This document shows positions 32,819 through 44,800 of a stretch of DNA of 64,000 bases, piece by piece. The DNA comes from Solanum dulcamara (lineage: Eukaryota > Streptophyta > Magnoliopsida > Solanales > Solanaceae). The notes under the pieces are model-generated. The model did not search any database, was not told the origin of the DNA, and saw only the letters and a program-made list of their open reading frames with translations. The position numbers and the translations under genes are program-made. The stretch covers positions 75,066,144 to 75,130,143 of the forward strand of contig NC_077244.1 in NCBI RefSeq assembly GCF_947179165.1, written 5' to 3'. Every line of letters begins with the position of its first letter. Position 1 is the stretch's first letter.

Positions 32819-34123
32819 ATGCATACCATTACTACTCCGTCATCCGGCGTAAGTCTCAAATCCTTAGTCCGGCAAACGTCGCCGCCGCCGGGTCAGATCA
32901 ACCGGTTCGTTCCGGTTCGACTCGTTGTCCAGTGCGGTTACCGATTTGACTCGTCCAACACGAATGCTAGTATTGTGAATACCAACGGTGCTCCGGCGAG
33001 CAATAACTTCGCCGGCCATGTCGGAGCGTCTCGAGCTGACTGGCAGAGTTCTTGCGCCATTCTGGCTAGCAAGGTTGTTTCGCAGCAGCAGGATACTGAG
33101 AAAATAGGCGGAGCCGGTGAGATCACTGTCGTGAACGGCCACAAATCTCTGGATCTCGTTCCTATTGACAGCAACCTCCCCAAGCCGCTCACAATTACTG
33201 ACCTCTCTCCTGCGCCGATGCACGGCTCGCAGCTTCGCGTGGCCTACCAAGGAGTACCTGGCGCGTATAGTGAAGCTGCTGCCGGAAAGGCTTATCCTAA
33301 ATGTGAAGCCATACCTTGCGATCAATTTGAGGTTGCATTTCAGGCCGTGGAACTCTGGATCGCAGATCGTGCAGTACTCCCTGTAGAGAATTCTCTTGGA
33401 GGTTCAATTCACCGAAACTACGATCTCCTCCTCCGTCACCGTCTCCACATAGTCGGCGAAGTCCAACTTCCCGTTCATCACTGCCTCTTAGCTCTTCCAG
33501 GCGTTCGTAAAGAATACCTATCCAGAGTCATCAGCCATCCACAAGCCTTAGCCCAGTGTGAGCTGACTCTCACAAAACTCGGTTTAAACGTAGTGCGTGA
33601 AGCCGTCGACGATACCGCCGGAGCTGCTGAGTACATCGCCGCCAACAACCTCCGTGACACAGCCGCCATAGCGTCCGCACGCGCTGCAGAATTATACGGT
33701 CTACAGATCCTATCGGAAGGTATTCAGGACGATTCAAGCAACGTAACTCGATTCGTGATGTTAGCGAGAGAACCAATAATTCCACGAACTGATCGTCCAT
33801 TCAAGACGAGCATAGTTTTCGCACACGACAAGGGAACGAGCGTGCTGTTCAAGGTGCTATCAGCTTTCGCTTTTCGTAATATCAGCTTGACGAAGATTGA
33901 GTCTCGGCCACATCGTAACAGGCCGATTCGGTTGGTGGATGATGCGAATGTGGGAACGGCAAAGCATTTTGAATACATGTTCTATGTAGATTTTGAAGCG
34001 TCAATGGCGGACGTGAGGGCACAGAATGCGTTGGCTGAAGTTCAGGAGTTCACATCTTTCTTGAGGGTATTGGGTAGCTATCCTATGGACATGACCCCAT
34101 GGTGTCCTTCTAGGGAAGAGTAA
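32819..34123 (+). CDS. ADT: Arogenate/prephenate dehydratase, plastid type, intronless
   Basis: A 434-residue uninterrupted frame. It converts L-arogenate (and in some members prephenate) to phenylalanine (or phenylpyruvate), the last step of plastid Phe synthesis. The Ser/Thr/Arg-rich first ~100 residues fit a transit peptide. The dehydratase domain runs from about residue 138 ([16 protein letters not shown]) to 315, with [29 protein letters not shown] and the substrate-contacting TRF in [10 protein letters not shown]. An ACT regulatory domain follows (about 328-420) with [20 protein letters not shown] and the ESRP motif used for Phe binding. The end SYPMDMTPW is typical of plant ADTs. Length and lack of introns match the ADT3/4/5-like plant subgroup as I remember it. 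Its GC content is well above the flanks. No frame break or missing key residue is seen. The arogenate versus prephenate preference is not decided here. Confidence 0.95.
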   Translation: MHTITTPSSGVSLKSLVRQTSPPPGQINRFVPVRLVVQCGYRFDSSNTNASIVNTNGAPASNNFAGHVGASRADWQSSCAILASKVVSQQQDTEKIGGAGEITVVNGHKSLDLVPIDSNLPKPLTITDLSPAPMHGSQLRVAYQGVPGAYSEAAAGKAYPKCEAIPCDQFEVAFQAVELWIADRAVLPVENSLGGSIHRNYDLLLRHRLHIVGEVQLPVHHCLLALPGVRKEYLSRVISHPQALAQCELTLTKLGLNVVREAVDDTAGAAEYIAANNLRDTAAIASARAAELYGLQILSEGIQDDSSNVTRFVMLAREPIIPRTDRPFKTSIVFAHDKGTSVLFKVLSAFAFRNISLTKIESRPHRNRPIRLVDDANVGTAKHFEYMFYVDFEASMADVRAQNALAEVQEFTSFLRVLGSYPMDMTPWCPSREE

Positions 34124-34482
34124 CAATTCTTTTTCCTACTCAAAAAATGACATGTGAACAAATAATTATTTTCTTTAATTTGTAATTATATTTTCCGAAT
34201 TAGGAAAAATGTCAAGCAATTTAAGTTTAATTCCATTCAAATTTTCTCTCTCTATATTATTGATTTAATTTTTGGGACGTATTATTTCATTTCACTCTCG
34301 AATAAGTGAATGTAGGGATGGACGTTCACTATTTTTAATCCTTGTAAATATAATTACGCGAAAAAGTGATGTTTCTGTCCCTTTGATGCCTTATTCTGTC
34401 CCTAATATATTTGATGTTTGGTGAATTTTGAATGTCTAGTGTTTTCTTCTTTAGAAAAAAAAAAGAGTTGGTCACGTTGTGA

Positions 34483-34513
<31 letters not shown>

Positions 34514-36483
34514 TGTTTAAATGATTTTGAAAATTAAACTTGTATTTTTTTTATAAGAAAAAGGACGCGACTGAGCAAATATATATTATTTAATTATTTA
34601 ACATAGTTATAATTAGAAAATATTACGTGGGGCTACTTCTGGTTTTGTATATCCAAAAGATATTACCATATTTTTGGTTATAAAGTAAACTTTCGCTCTC
34701 TTCATAATATTTTTACTAATTTTTCTCTTTGATTCACTTCAGCATAGATTTCAAATTTCAAAAATTTTATATCTCCCTCTCAAATCTTGCTTCCAAAAAT
34801 TTTGTGTCTCCCTCCGTCTTCTTCTTCTCTTTCTCTGTACACTTCTCATCCTTAAGAACAATATTGTTGCTTTATACGTGGTTGTTTTGGAATTAACAGA
34901 TTTCTGGATTGAGAAGTCACCCAATTAAGGTTTAAAGTCAAGGAAAAAGCTAGGGTGTCATTACCTAAAAAATTAAACATCTTTTTATTGGCTAAACATA
35001 TTTCCCTCCTAAGTGAAACTTTGAAAAAATTTCATAGCCAAATGCCTTGGAAAAGTTAGGTGGGAGTGATAAATGTGATTTAGCTTTGAGCTATGAGCTT
35101 GTGCTATCTGCCTTCCCTTCTTTCTTTTAAGTCTCAACTACCTTTTCTTGACTTGTTCAGCTTTCATGCTGGCTGCGTCATACAAGGCATTTTTCTACTT
35201 TTTTTATTGAGAAAAACGTGCCGTTTCTTCTTTAAAAATAGAAAAATGACATATCCCAAATGGCAAGTAGGAGTAGATGCTCATTCATATATACTAGTAC
35301 GTACATCCTAAGTTTTCACAGTGCTATAGTTTTGGAATACACATGTTTGAAATTATCGATTTCATTGAATTTTTCCCAATTCCATGGTTGATGATGGAAT
35401 ATAGTTGGTGATACGTACGGTGAAAATGCATGATTTTGTATAATCAATTTTGTCAAAGGATAAAGTTAGAGTTTATTATACTGATCCATTAGTAATTAAG
35501 GGCACTTTTGAATCAAAATAATGATGGTTAGGACATGAATAAATCAAATTTCTTTTGTTTTTCCACCCGATGTCTGGAGCTTGTATTGAGATCCCAATTA
35601 AATACGGATCACACAATACAGAATTCATTCGGAGGTGGCGTTCCCAAGTCCCAACAAAATTTTCTTCATTCTCAGAGCTCAAATCCGAGACTTCTGGTTA
35701 ATTAAGGATAAAACAATCTCACTACTATACCATAATTCAATCGATGAATAAACCAAATTTCTACCATAAAAAAAAATAAATTTATACCAAGAACAAAATT
35801 AAACTCTATTGCAAAATACAAAGATAAATCTAAATCTTTTTAATTACTTGGTTTAATTTTGGTCTTATTTCACTATCGGGTTGGTAAGGGGAATTGATAG
35901 TAAATCATTTTCCTCAAATTTGTGTGGTAGGTGGAGATATATATGCCTATTAAGAACCCCATAGTAATAAATACATTATGACGCCACACATCATGCCTTA
36001 TTTTACTTTTAAAATGTTGACTACGTTAACATCACTCTACTTTATCAAAATTATTATCAAAAGTCTTGTTGCTTATAATTAATGAGAGTCCCAAATTTGT
36101 TTATTTGTTTTGATTTCCCGCAAGCGTCCGAAGTTCGTATTAGAATTTTGACTAAATTAAAATCGCGCATTATAGACTCATTCAGAAATGACACTCCCAA
36201 TAAAATTTATATTATGAGAAAATTTCACAAAGAGCTATTATAAGTATTTTAATTATCCTCCTTAGCTATAATTTGTCTAATTATACTCCATAGTTATAGT
36301 TTCATTTGCTATGGGTATTTCTATTTGTATAATTCGCTGGCAATATACAAATAGAATAAATATATATACAAATTCTGTATTTATATATTTAGGAATTTTT
36401 CAGAACTTGTATCAAAATGATAATTATATACAATCTAGGGTAAGCATATACAAATTCTGGATTTATACAATTAAAAAAATTCT

Positions 36484-36572
36484 GAATTATACAAATTCTA
36501 GATTTATATAATTGGGAGTCGAATTATACAAATTCTAGATTTATATAATTGGGAGTCGAATTATACAAATTA
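36484..36572. repeat. 37-bp direct tandem repeat
   Basis: GAATTATACAAATTCTAGAT followed by TTATATAATTGGGAGTC is present twice without change (36484-36520 and 36521-36557), then a third, 14-bp start of the unit. It probably lies in an older AT-rich element beginning near 36210. Confidence 0.9.
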
Positions 36573-37075
36573 TGCATGTGGGCCACGTAATTATGATTGT
36601 AAGTTAGTGACGAATGATAATTTAATTAAACTGTAGATATGTTATCTAATTAACTAGTATATATTTATTTATCCGCATAATTTTCCCTTATATTATCCCC
36701 TTATTGTTTCTCAAATCCAAAAAAAAGTATGCGGGCGTGGTGGAATTTAATCAAACATTTATACAACATTCAATCTGATGAAGAATTCTTAATCGATCAA
36801 CTGTTTTTATAAGTATTATATATAACAATTGCAAGAAGAGTTTATCTTCTTAGCTTTTGATTAAAAAAAGAAGATAAATTATTCATGGAAATAATATATG
36901 GGGGAAAAATATCTTTAAAAAGACAATAATCAGTGGAGGAGTATTAAACAAAAATGACAGGATTTTATCCATGATTATAGCTAATTAGTCTTCAAGTGAT
37001 TTGCTAATTTCCAACCACAAATTAAGTCGGCCGCTTATTTTCTGCTTATTGAATAATCACAACCACCTTTGTGAG

Positions 37076-37077
<2 letters not shown>

Positions 37078-37110
<33 letters not shown>
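37078..37110. repeat. (TA)n microsatellite
   Basis: About 33 bp of TA repeats. Confidence 0.85.
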
Positions 37111-37112
<2 letters not shown>

Positions 37113-38122
37113 GAAGCTAAGAAGTTTCATTTCATTTTCAATTTTCAGCTGTGGCTACTCATGAGTTAGGTTTGGATCATAACAAAACAAACATTAAAAA
37201 AGAAAAGTAACATAGCAAGCTACCAAAAAGATGGTAATAGTTCTAATCAAAAGTTGTTGATGATGGTTGACACCATGGCCAAGTCTTAAATTTGATGGCC
37301 ATCAAATGAGCCTTTCACGTGGTAAATTCAAAATTTAAAATTCATAGATTTCTATAACAATTCAAATTAATATTACAATAATAATAATAATTGAATTTAT
37401 GATAAAATATTTAATAAATTGACATAAGTTACTAAATTCATAACATGAACATGTAACTAACCCTTTATATTCGCGCCAAATCTTCACTTCAAATGAGAAA
37501 AAAATATTCTTGTCTATTTGATGCTTTTCTTAAAAAGTAAATTATTAACTTTGGTAAGTGTAAAAATGTATACTTCTAGTGCAGTTAATTTGTTGATTGT
37601 CTAAATAAAGTCCTACGTTGATAGATCAAACCAAAATGAAAATTAACATTGGTTTGACTCAAAGCGGATATTATCTTACTATTTTAAAAATATCTTTGAA
37701 TTGTTTCAACCAAACATGTTGTTAATCATATTTTTCAAATATAAGTTCATACTTATGATGGACAATTACTTGTAACCAGTACAAAATAATTTAATATTTT
37801 GAAAAATATACATTAAGATATAAAAATAAAACCTTCTATAAGATTTATGGACGGCTATGTGTGTATATTGTCAATTTCCACTCAAAGTGTGAATAGGTTT
37901 AGATTCCTGAGTTTTCGTGATGCATATATAGTTCTTTAAAAATAGTTGGTGAACTCAAATATGATGCCACAATTAGACTTGATACCTTTAAAATATCTTG
38001 TTGAAAACTTCCATTAAAACCCCTTAATAATTATTTTAATTCGAAGTTAGCCTTACCTACCATTTCCTAGGCTCATATACTAAACCTACCCTTTCTTGCA
38101 CTCCAGGGTATTTGGAGGGAAA

Positions 38123-38205
38123 ACAACAACAACATCAATATATCAAGTGCGATTCCATAAGTGAAGTCTGAAAAGAATAGTATATACATAGGTATAAAGA
38201 ACACT
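38123..38205 (-). mobile_element. Worn SINE/RTE tail scrap
   Basis: ACAACAACAACATC, then AAGTGCGATTCCATAAGTGA and GTCTGAAAAGAATAG, is a degraded inverse of the tail at 7063-7182. It abuts the hAT MITE at 38215. Confidence 0.5.
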
Positions 38206-38214
38206 AACAACAAT

Positions 38215-38493
38215 CAGGGGCGGAACTACAGGGGTGCGAGGGGTGGCAACCGAACCCCCTTCGTCGAAAAATTGCACTATATATATTGCGATTTTTTTTA
38301 TTCATGTACAAATATTATTTTTGCATCCCCTTAACAAATGGAGATTGTGGATTAGTGGGTAAGGTGTTTGTGATTGAGCCTGTGGTCGTGGGTTCAATTC
38401 TCGATAATGACACATATTTTTACTTTTTTCATTCAGTCCCTTATTTTTTAATTTTCTTGAACCCCCTTATCAAATATTCTGGTTCCGCCCCTG
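38215..38493 (+). mobile_element. hAT MITE with tRNA-like internal boxes, copy 2
   Basis: Near-identical to 32052-32332, with ends CAGGGGCGGAACTACAGG and TTCTGGTTCCGCCCCTG. Its own 8-bp duplication is ACAACAAT (38207-38214 and 38494-38501), so it moved independently. The boxes TTAGTGGGTAAGG (38352-38364) and GGTTCAATTC (38391-38400) are kept. Confidence 0.9.
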
Positions 38494-38661
38494 ACAACAA
38501 TAAAAGAATATGCCTGTAGAAGTACAATGAACAATATATAGTAGTAGAAGATGAAAAACAAGAAACTAGGAGAATACTGTTACTACTATCAGTATACTGA
38601 AAACCAAGAGAACAAAAAAGAGGTAACTCTCAACTACCTACTAATATTCTACTCTAATTCG

Positions 38662-39277
38662 TATGGGTGTACATGGACCGGGTTGGTTCAGATTTTTTAC
38701 AAATCAAACCAAATCATTTGTGTCGGATTATTAAATCTATAAACCAAACCAAACCAATAAAAGTCGGATTTTTCGATATCAATTTTTCTTGAATTTTTTT
38801 GGGGTTTTCGGATTTTTTTGGGTTTCTCGGGTTTTTCATAGTATTTAATATTAAAAAGAGTTCTCGTACAAAATATCAACATATAAGATGGAGGCAGAAC
38901 ATTGTTTGAAGTTTTAACTTTATAATATAACTTTATAAGATGGACTTTTTTTGTATATTATTTAGATGGACTTCTCAAGTCTGAATCTAAATATAAGAAA
39001 GAAAACAAAAATTATGAAAACTTTTAAAAAAATATTTATAAATTATATTTTAATAAATATTTTTATTTATAACATAATTTAAAAATAGTATATCTATAAT
39101 CGGGTCGGTTTGGGTTCGGTTTGACTTTGTTTAGTTAAAACCAAACCAACCCTATAATGGTCGGGTTTTTTTTCAAACACCAAACCAAGTCAAACCAAAT
39201 CACTAGTCGGATTTTTTTCCGGTTTGGTTCGGTTTGTCGGTTTGGTACGGTTTATCGGTTTGCCCTGTACAGCCCTA
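38662..39277 (+). mobile_element. hAT MITE of the TAGGG(G/C)TGT family, copy A
   Basis: Ends TATGGGTGTACATGG and CCTGTACAGCCCTA are imperfect inverted repeats. An 8-bp duplication CTAATTCG lies at 38654-38661 and 39278-39285. Both subterminal regions are dense in GGTTTGG/CCAAACC motifs. The ~616-bp element has no coding capacity. Copy B at 40863-41521 is the same element in the opposite orientation. Confidence 0.85.
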
Positions 39278-39357
39278 CTAATTCGTGTCCTTCATAAATA
39301 TAAATAATAATTTAAAAAGATCTAGAGAAACTCTTCGTAATATTGGTTACAAAGGTG

Positions 39358-39359
<2 letters not shown>

Positions 39360-39397
<38 letters not shown>
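39360..39397. repeat. (TA)n microsatellite
   Basis: About 36 bp of TA repeats. Confidence 0.85.
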
Positions 39398-39398
<1 letters not shown>

Positions 39399-39399
39399 G

Positions 39400-40262
39400 A
39401 TTACCTTTGAGGCAATTTTACTTTTTTATTTTATTATTTTTAAAAAGTTGTATATTTTGTTATGCAATTTAAGGAAATTATAAGTAGAAGATAGAGATAT
39501 TATCTTTCATTGCATCACCTAACATCTTCCCTGTTTAGTGTGCAATATGAATGGTAATTGCAAAAATTGTCACCTCCATGAGAAGTTTGTTGAAATGATA
39601 ATATATAATTCTTTAATTGGAAGTCATGATGAGTTAAGTTGATTATAAAATAAATCTTCACTATGTCACTTAAATTGGTTGTTGTTCAAAAAGTTGGTGG
39701 AAGGAACTGCCCAAGTCTAGTTGGGTTTTTTACAAGAAATTCCTATAGTGGATTTTGTTAGAGAGAAGACATCTTGTCTTAAATTTATTAGAAAACTTAA
39801 TTAATTAGTGGGGGTTTACATCATTTATTTAAATCGAGATGGAGTTCCATAAACTAAGTAATTATTTAAGGAAATAACTAAGTAATATACTGAATTAGTC
39901 TACCTTATTTTAATCATATAAATAATAAAATCATACTGAAAAAATTGTCAACCTATTATTGAACCCAAATAATAGTGTTAAGTATTAATTAGGATAAATA
40001 AATCCATGCTTGTTGGTGTCTTATTCTTTAGTTGTTGAATTATGTAAAAATTGATCATCAAATGTATATCAAAATAAAAGAAAAAGATCTATATAGACCA
40101 TATCTATTAGCTGAAACTATTTCTTACTCGTGTTAATACGTTTACTTAAGGCGTTATAATATCTAAGAGTCTATTATAAAATAGACTCTTAGATATTTGT
40201 CAAAGTATATAAAATTTATATGCCTATGAAAAATAAACAGCTTTAATGATAATTATTACTTA
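39400..40262. other. AT-rich intergenic DNA
   Basis: No gene is seen. AGAGTCTATT followed by its inverse ATAGACTCT at about 40167-40190 makes a small hairpin. Confidence 0.45.
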
Positions 40263-40514
40263 CTCCATTCACTTTTACTTATCATGTTTCACTTCACGAG
40301 AATCAATTTGATTAATCTTTGAAGCTTAATTAAATTAAATTAATTTAATACTTTAAACTGCCAAAAAGTAAAGAGAAAATAGCATAAATTGCAATCTTTT
40401 TTATATTATTATGATTATTTTTTCAAAAAAAAATCTTAAAATATTGGTTAGAGTTCATTCAATTTGACTCTCGAGAAAAGAAACATGACAAGCAAAAGTA
40501 AACAGACAGAATAG
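40263..40514. mobile_element. Stowaway-type MITE
   Basis: Begins TA|CTCCATTCACTTTTACTTAT and ends AAGTAAACAGACAGAATAG|TA, inverted ends of the Stowaway type flanked by TA. Confidence 0.65.
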
Positions 40515-40581
40515 TAAAATATAAAAAAATTATAATAACTATTGATGAAATATAAAAAATTAATGATTATTATTACATTGA

Positions 40582-40582
<1 letters not shown>

Positions 40583-40648
<66 letters not shown>
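40583..40648. repeat. (ATT)n microsatellite
   Basis: About 66 bp of uninterrupted ATT repeats. Poly-Leu and poly-Asn frames over it are artefacts of the repeat. Confidence 0.9.
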
Positions 40649-40862
40649 TTCTACTATGCAACCAAATATGGGAAAACATTTCACAAATGGCACTCATAGA
40701 GATTATGGTCTTTTCTACTGTCCAACCATCAAAGACACTGTTGTTTGGGCCAAAATTCACAGTGGTTTTCCTTCAAGGCCCAAGAGTCCTCCCTCAGAGT
40801 AATCAGATCAATATTTAATTGGGCTTTAGCCCACATGACGTGTTGGTAGCATTAGGTACAAT

Positions 40863-41521
40863 TAGGGCTGTACAGGACAAATCGATAAACCGCACCAAAT
40901 CGACAAACCGAACCAAACCGGAAAAAAAAACCCAACTAGTGGTTTGGTTTGACTTGGTTTGGTGTTTGAAAAAAAAACCCGACCATTATAGGGTTGGTTT
41001 GGTTTTAACTAAAAAAAGTCAAACCGAACTCAAACCGACCCGATTATAGATATACAACTTTTAAATTATGTTATACATAAAAATATTTATTAAAATGTAA
41101 TTTATAAATATTTTTTAAAATTTTTTCATAATTTTTGTTTTCTTTCTTACATTTAGATTTGGACTTGAGTAGTCCATCTAAATAATATACAAAAAAAACT
41201 TATCTTATAAAGTTATATTATAAAGTTAAAACTTCAAACAGTGTTGTGCCTCCATCTTATATGTTGATATTTTGTACTAGAACTCTTTTTAAGAAGCACT
41301 GCTCTGTGCTTTTTATTAGATACTATGAGAAACCCGAAAAAATCCAAAAAAACCCAAAAAACCCGAGAAACCCGAAAAATCCGAAAAAACCCGAGAAAAA
41401 TTGATATCGAAAAACCCGACTTTTATTGGTTTGGTTTGGTTTATAGATTTAATAACCCGACACAAATAGTTTGGTTTGGTTTGTAAAAAATTCGAACCAA
41501 CCCGGTCCATGTACACCCCTA
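40863..41521 (-). mobile_element. hAT MITE of the TAGGG(G/C)TGT family, copy B (inverted to copy A)
   Basis: Ends TAGGGCTGTACAGG and CCATGTACACCCCTA with 8-bp duplication GGTACAAT (40855-40862 and 41522-41529). The interior is a close inverse of copy A, including CCATCTTATATGTTGATATT and AGTCCATCTAAATAATATAC. It is about 40 bp longer than copy A. Confidence 0.88.
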
Positions 41522-41529
41522 GGTACAAT

Positions 41530-42364
41530 CAGTTCTAGTCCATTAATAGTGGAATGGGCCTGAGGAAACAACTTGTATTGCAAACGAATTCACACTAAAC
41601 TGTGATGACAAATCGATATGATTTCATACAACATACAACCTAATTGTCTTGTTGAATTATTCACAAATTATACTAGATCGTCATAATTTCAAAGGTACAA
41701 ACAGTGAATAGGAAAAAAGAAGAAGTTATATTTCATAATTGTGGCATATGACAGATCGATACGACTTTATGCTATAATTAATCTACTTCTCTTGTTGGAT
41801 TATTCACAAATCATATCATATTTTCATAATATCAAAATTACAAACTAAGAAGAGGGGGAAAATAAATCCAAAACGGTGGCATGCAAGTTATGACAGATTT
41901 AACTTCATACCATCTAATCTAATTATCTGAATTAAAGCCACAAAAATTGCAAGATATGTGTGATCTGCAAGAATAAACCTTGATCTATTGGTTATAAAAA
42001 TAATATGATAGATTAGATGCTAGATGCTTGGGTTTACAAAACATTTGAAATCTTTAGAAGATTTAACTTTGATGCTAAAGATGTCAAATCCATAACACTT
42101 GTACAAGCAAAATACAGTTAGTGCTAAAGGAGGGATTCTGTTGTAAATTCCAAATATAGAAGTGACTTAAATTTGTTATGTCTAGTCTTTAAGAAACATA
42201 AACCTTAGTGGAACTATGTCTAGAAGGCACTCACAAGTCACAATATGAAGAAACAAAGACACCTTTAATTAATCCATATAATAAAAAGAAAAAAAGAGAC
42301 AAGATAAAAGCATTAAAATAATTTGGGAGATAGATTTGTTTGGAGGGGCAAAGTATTTTTATAA
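41530..42364. other. Intergenic DNA
   Basis: No gene is seen. A phrase around CAAATCGATATGATTTCATA, then AATTGTCTTGTTGAATTATT, recurs in looser form at about 41752-41815 and 41890-41930, suggesting an old ~110-150 bp tandem duplication. Confidence 0.45.
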
Positions 42365-42554
42365 CGGAAAAGGGCCTAAAATGTTCTCGGACTATTCGAA
42401 ATAGTATAAAAATGTTCTTCATCCATCTATTGGGCATAAAATGCTCTTGACATCTATCTTTAAGTCCAAAAACAACTTTTTCTTGAACGAAAAAGAACAT
42501 GAGGAACATTTTTATACTATTTCTAATAATTCGAGGACATTTTAAGTCCTTTCC
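42365..42554. mobile_element. Small terminal-inverted-repeat MITE (190 bp), Mutator-like
   Basis: Starts CGGAAAAGGGCCTAAAATGT and ends GACATTTTAAGTCCTTTCC, inverted to each other, with a second inverted pair AAATAGTATAAAAATGTTC and GAACATTTTTATACTATTTC. A 10-bp direct repeat ATTTTTATAA flanks it (42355-42364 and 42555-42564), suggesting 9-10 bp duplications. A related element is at 51866-52047. Confidence 0.75.
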
Positions 42555-42678
42555 ATTTTTATAATGAAGCTTCCTCCTTGGGAGTCAAGAATGTTTCCTC
42601 TTCTATTTGGTGGTCTTATTGAAACTGCATAAAGCAAGGAAAAGCAGAAGCATATTGAGATTTGAGGAAAAAGTTACA

Positions 42679-42935
42679 CACTCCGTCCCAATTTATATTA
42701 TGAGTTACTTTCTCCATCCTAATTTATATTATGTAGGGCACAAAATTAAGTAATTTTTTTTATTAAAATTTGTGATCTAAAATATATCACAAATATTTGT
42801 ATATTTATAAACCATTTCATTAAAGATAAAAGGAGCATTTTAATATTATTGCTACTAAATATAAAAATATATTATTTTTTTTGGACTGATTAAAAAGAAA
42901 AGCATGTCATATAAATTGAGACAAGTAAAATATAT
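42679..42935. mobile_element. Stowaway-type MITE with duplicated left end
   Basis: The left end reads CTCCGTCCCAATTTATATTA and is repeated 35 bp later as CTCCATCCTAATTTATATTA. The right end AAATTGAGACAAGTAAAATA is the degraded inverse. The body (GTGATCTAAAATATATCACA, AAAGATAAAAGGAGC) matches 47165-47405. Confidence 0.6.
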
Positions 42936-44071
42936 ATGTTACCTAAACACATAACTATATAGATTATATGCATTGCAGTATTCATTTTCTTACACTATTT
43001 AACAAATTGCTTTGCAAAATTTTTTCTTCAAGATTAATCAGAAACAATCTCTCTTACCTCTAAAAATAGTGATATTGTATATGTACATAATATCTTTACA
43101 AATCTCACTTGTGAGATTACATTGAGATTGTTGTTATTTTATATTATAGAGAATAAATGATAATTACCTTCTAACTAACAGCCTAACATGAATGTTTGTT
43201 ACAATTATTTTTTATATTCAGTACGTATTTACAATTATTTTTTATATTCAGTACGTATGTACGTATATGCGGATTTAATATAGAATTTGAAGTTTGTTGG
43301 TTTTAATATCAACATCAAATTAATACTATAAGAATATATAATTGATTTCATAATTAAATATTTATCGATATTTCGTAAATTTCTTAATTAATCTATATAT
43401 AAAGTACGAACAAAAACTATAAACTGAATTACATTAAACGCATATATAAATCTCTAGATCCGTCCCGTCATTATAGGGAAAAGTCCTACATTTAAAAATT
43501 GAATTAGTTTTGTCCTATGAAATTATGAGAATTGAGATAAAGATGTTACATATTCCCCAAAGGAAGAAGATAAAACCTTATCAAATCACATTATATTCGC
43601 AAGATCATGTAACGAATATATGCATTTGATATCACTTTTTATGATCATAAAGTGGTTGAGTTCGTGTACAAGATAATATTCTATATGAAAGGCTAGTAAT
43701 TAATTTTATGCTAATGTTTTTTCAGTCGAGCTTATCTTATCAGTCTTGTCTGATGCTATTTACATATTTTATTATGTAATTTGCGAATTTATTGAATAAG
43801 AATTCATATGATTCAAAGGATAGTGGATGTGAATTTCTCAAAACTCCAAGAAGGAAAAAAAAACATCACTTTTAATGTGTATATTTGCAAGACAAGGGCT
43901 AGAGGGAAGCAATTTCCTATAACTTTTTACCTTTTAATTTATCTAAAGATTTTTTTTATTCTACAACTTTCTTACCTACAAAAAAAGTCTCAGCTTTACG
44001 TCAACAAAATATATTTAAGAGAACTGCAAATCGCAGCTCGAATAAAGAAGAAATAGCTATTCCCAAGACAT
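42936..44071. other. AT-rich intergenic DNA
   Basis: No gene is seen. TTACAATTATTTTTTATATT followed by CAGTACGTA is duplicated side by side at about 43199-43257. Confidence 0.45.
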
Positions 44072-44351
44072 TGGATCCGTTTATTTTTAGTTGTCATATT
44101 ACATTTTTTGAGAGTTAATTTAATTATTTTTTAAACTAAAATAAGTTTACATTAATTTAATATTTTAAAATAAAAATTTTAATATTAATAAATAATACAA
44201 AAAATAATATAAATTACAATTCTTTTTATACCAATACAATTTTAAAAAAATACATTTTAAAATATTAATTAAACTTATACAGTTTGATTTTAAAAAAAAA
44301 TTATTGACAAACAAGATAATTATGACAACAAAAAAAGGAACGACAAGAGTA
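44072..44351. mobile_element. Stowaway-type MITE
   Basis: Left end GGATCCGTTTATTTTTAGTT and GTCATATTACATTTTTTGAG; right end TATGACAACAAAAAAAGGAA. It belongs to the same group as 55145-55400 and 59908-60160 (shared GTCAT...TTTTTCAAAAGTCAA body). Confidence 0.5.
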
Positions 44352-44504
44352 CCACTGTCTGTGAATTGTGAATTGTGTGTTGAGCCATGTCCAAAAGGTT
44401 GACTTTTGATGCTGTCAACTGCTATTACCACATTGAATTTTGAGTCTTTAAATGTTACTCTACTACTTGGACCACTAAATTAAAGTTGTGTTGGTCACAT
44501 GAGA

Positions 44505-44579
44505 ATGCATGGCATGTAAAAAAGGTAGATGATGGGTGGGTATGCATGGCATGTAAAAAAAGGTAGATGATGGGTGGGT
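44505..44579. repeat. 37/38-bp tandem duplication upstream of the phytosulfokine gene
   Basis: ATGCATGGCATGTAAAAAAG followed by GTAGATGATGGGTGGGT occurs at 44505-44541 and again, with one extra A, at 44542-44579. It lies about 220-300 bp before the ATG. It may double a regulatory site (the CATGCA/RY-like ATGCATGGCATG), which is inferred. Confidence 0.85.
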
Positions 44580-44800
44580 GGGACCAAAGATTAATTATCT
44601 TATGGAGTATAAAGTAAGTATATATTCTGTGATTGCAATATATTCCATGAAACTCACAAAGAAATAATAGTGCACCATTTTGCATGTTATATATACAAGA
44701 TACGTTTCCTTTCCACAACCCCTCAACTTCTACTATATATCTTCCTATCTCTCAAATTGTCAAACCTAAAATTATAGTAGTACTACTCAAACTCATACTC

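Larger units (their letters stand above)
34124..38110. other. 3' flank and long AT-rich intergenic DNA
   Basis: The first ~200 bp should hold the ADT 3' UTR. The rest shows no gene. It contains T runs near 34480-34505, a 37-bp tandem duplication (36484-36557) and a (TA)n tract (37078-37110). The open frames at 35093-35682 have no recognisable domain. Confidence 0.45.

Noticed and set aside
32864..33978. Several minus-strand and shifted frames
   Set aside because: Shadows of the GC-richer arogenate dehydratase gene.
8999..40648. Trinucleotide repeats that might suggest a CRISPR array or other spaced repeat
   Set aside because: They are simple microsatellites in a plant nuclear genome; there is no repeat-spacer pattern.
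40448..40802. Poly-Asn and poly-Leu frames
   Set aside because: They translate the (ATT)n microsatellite.
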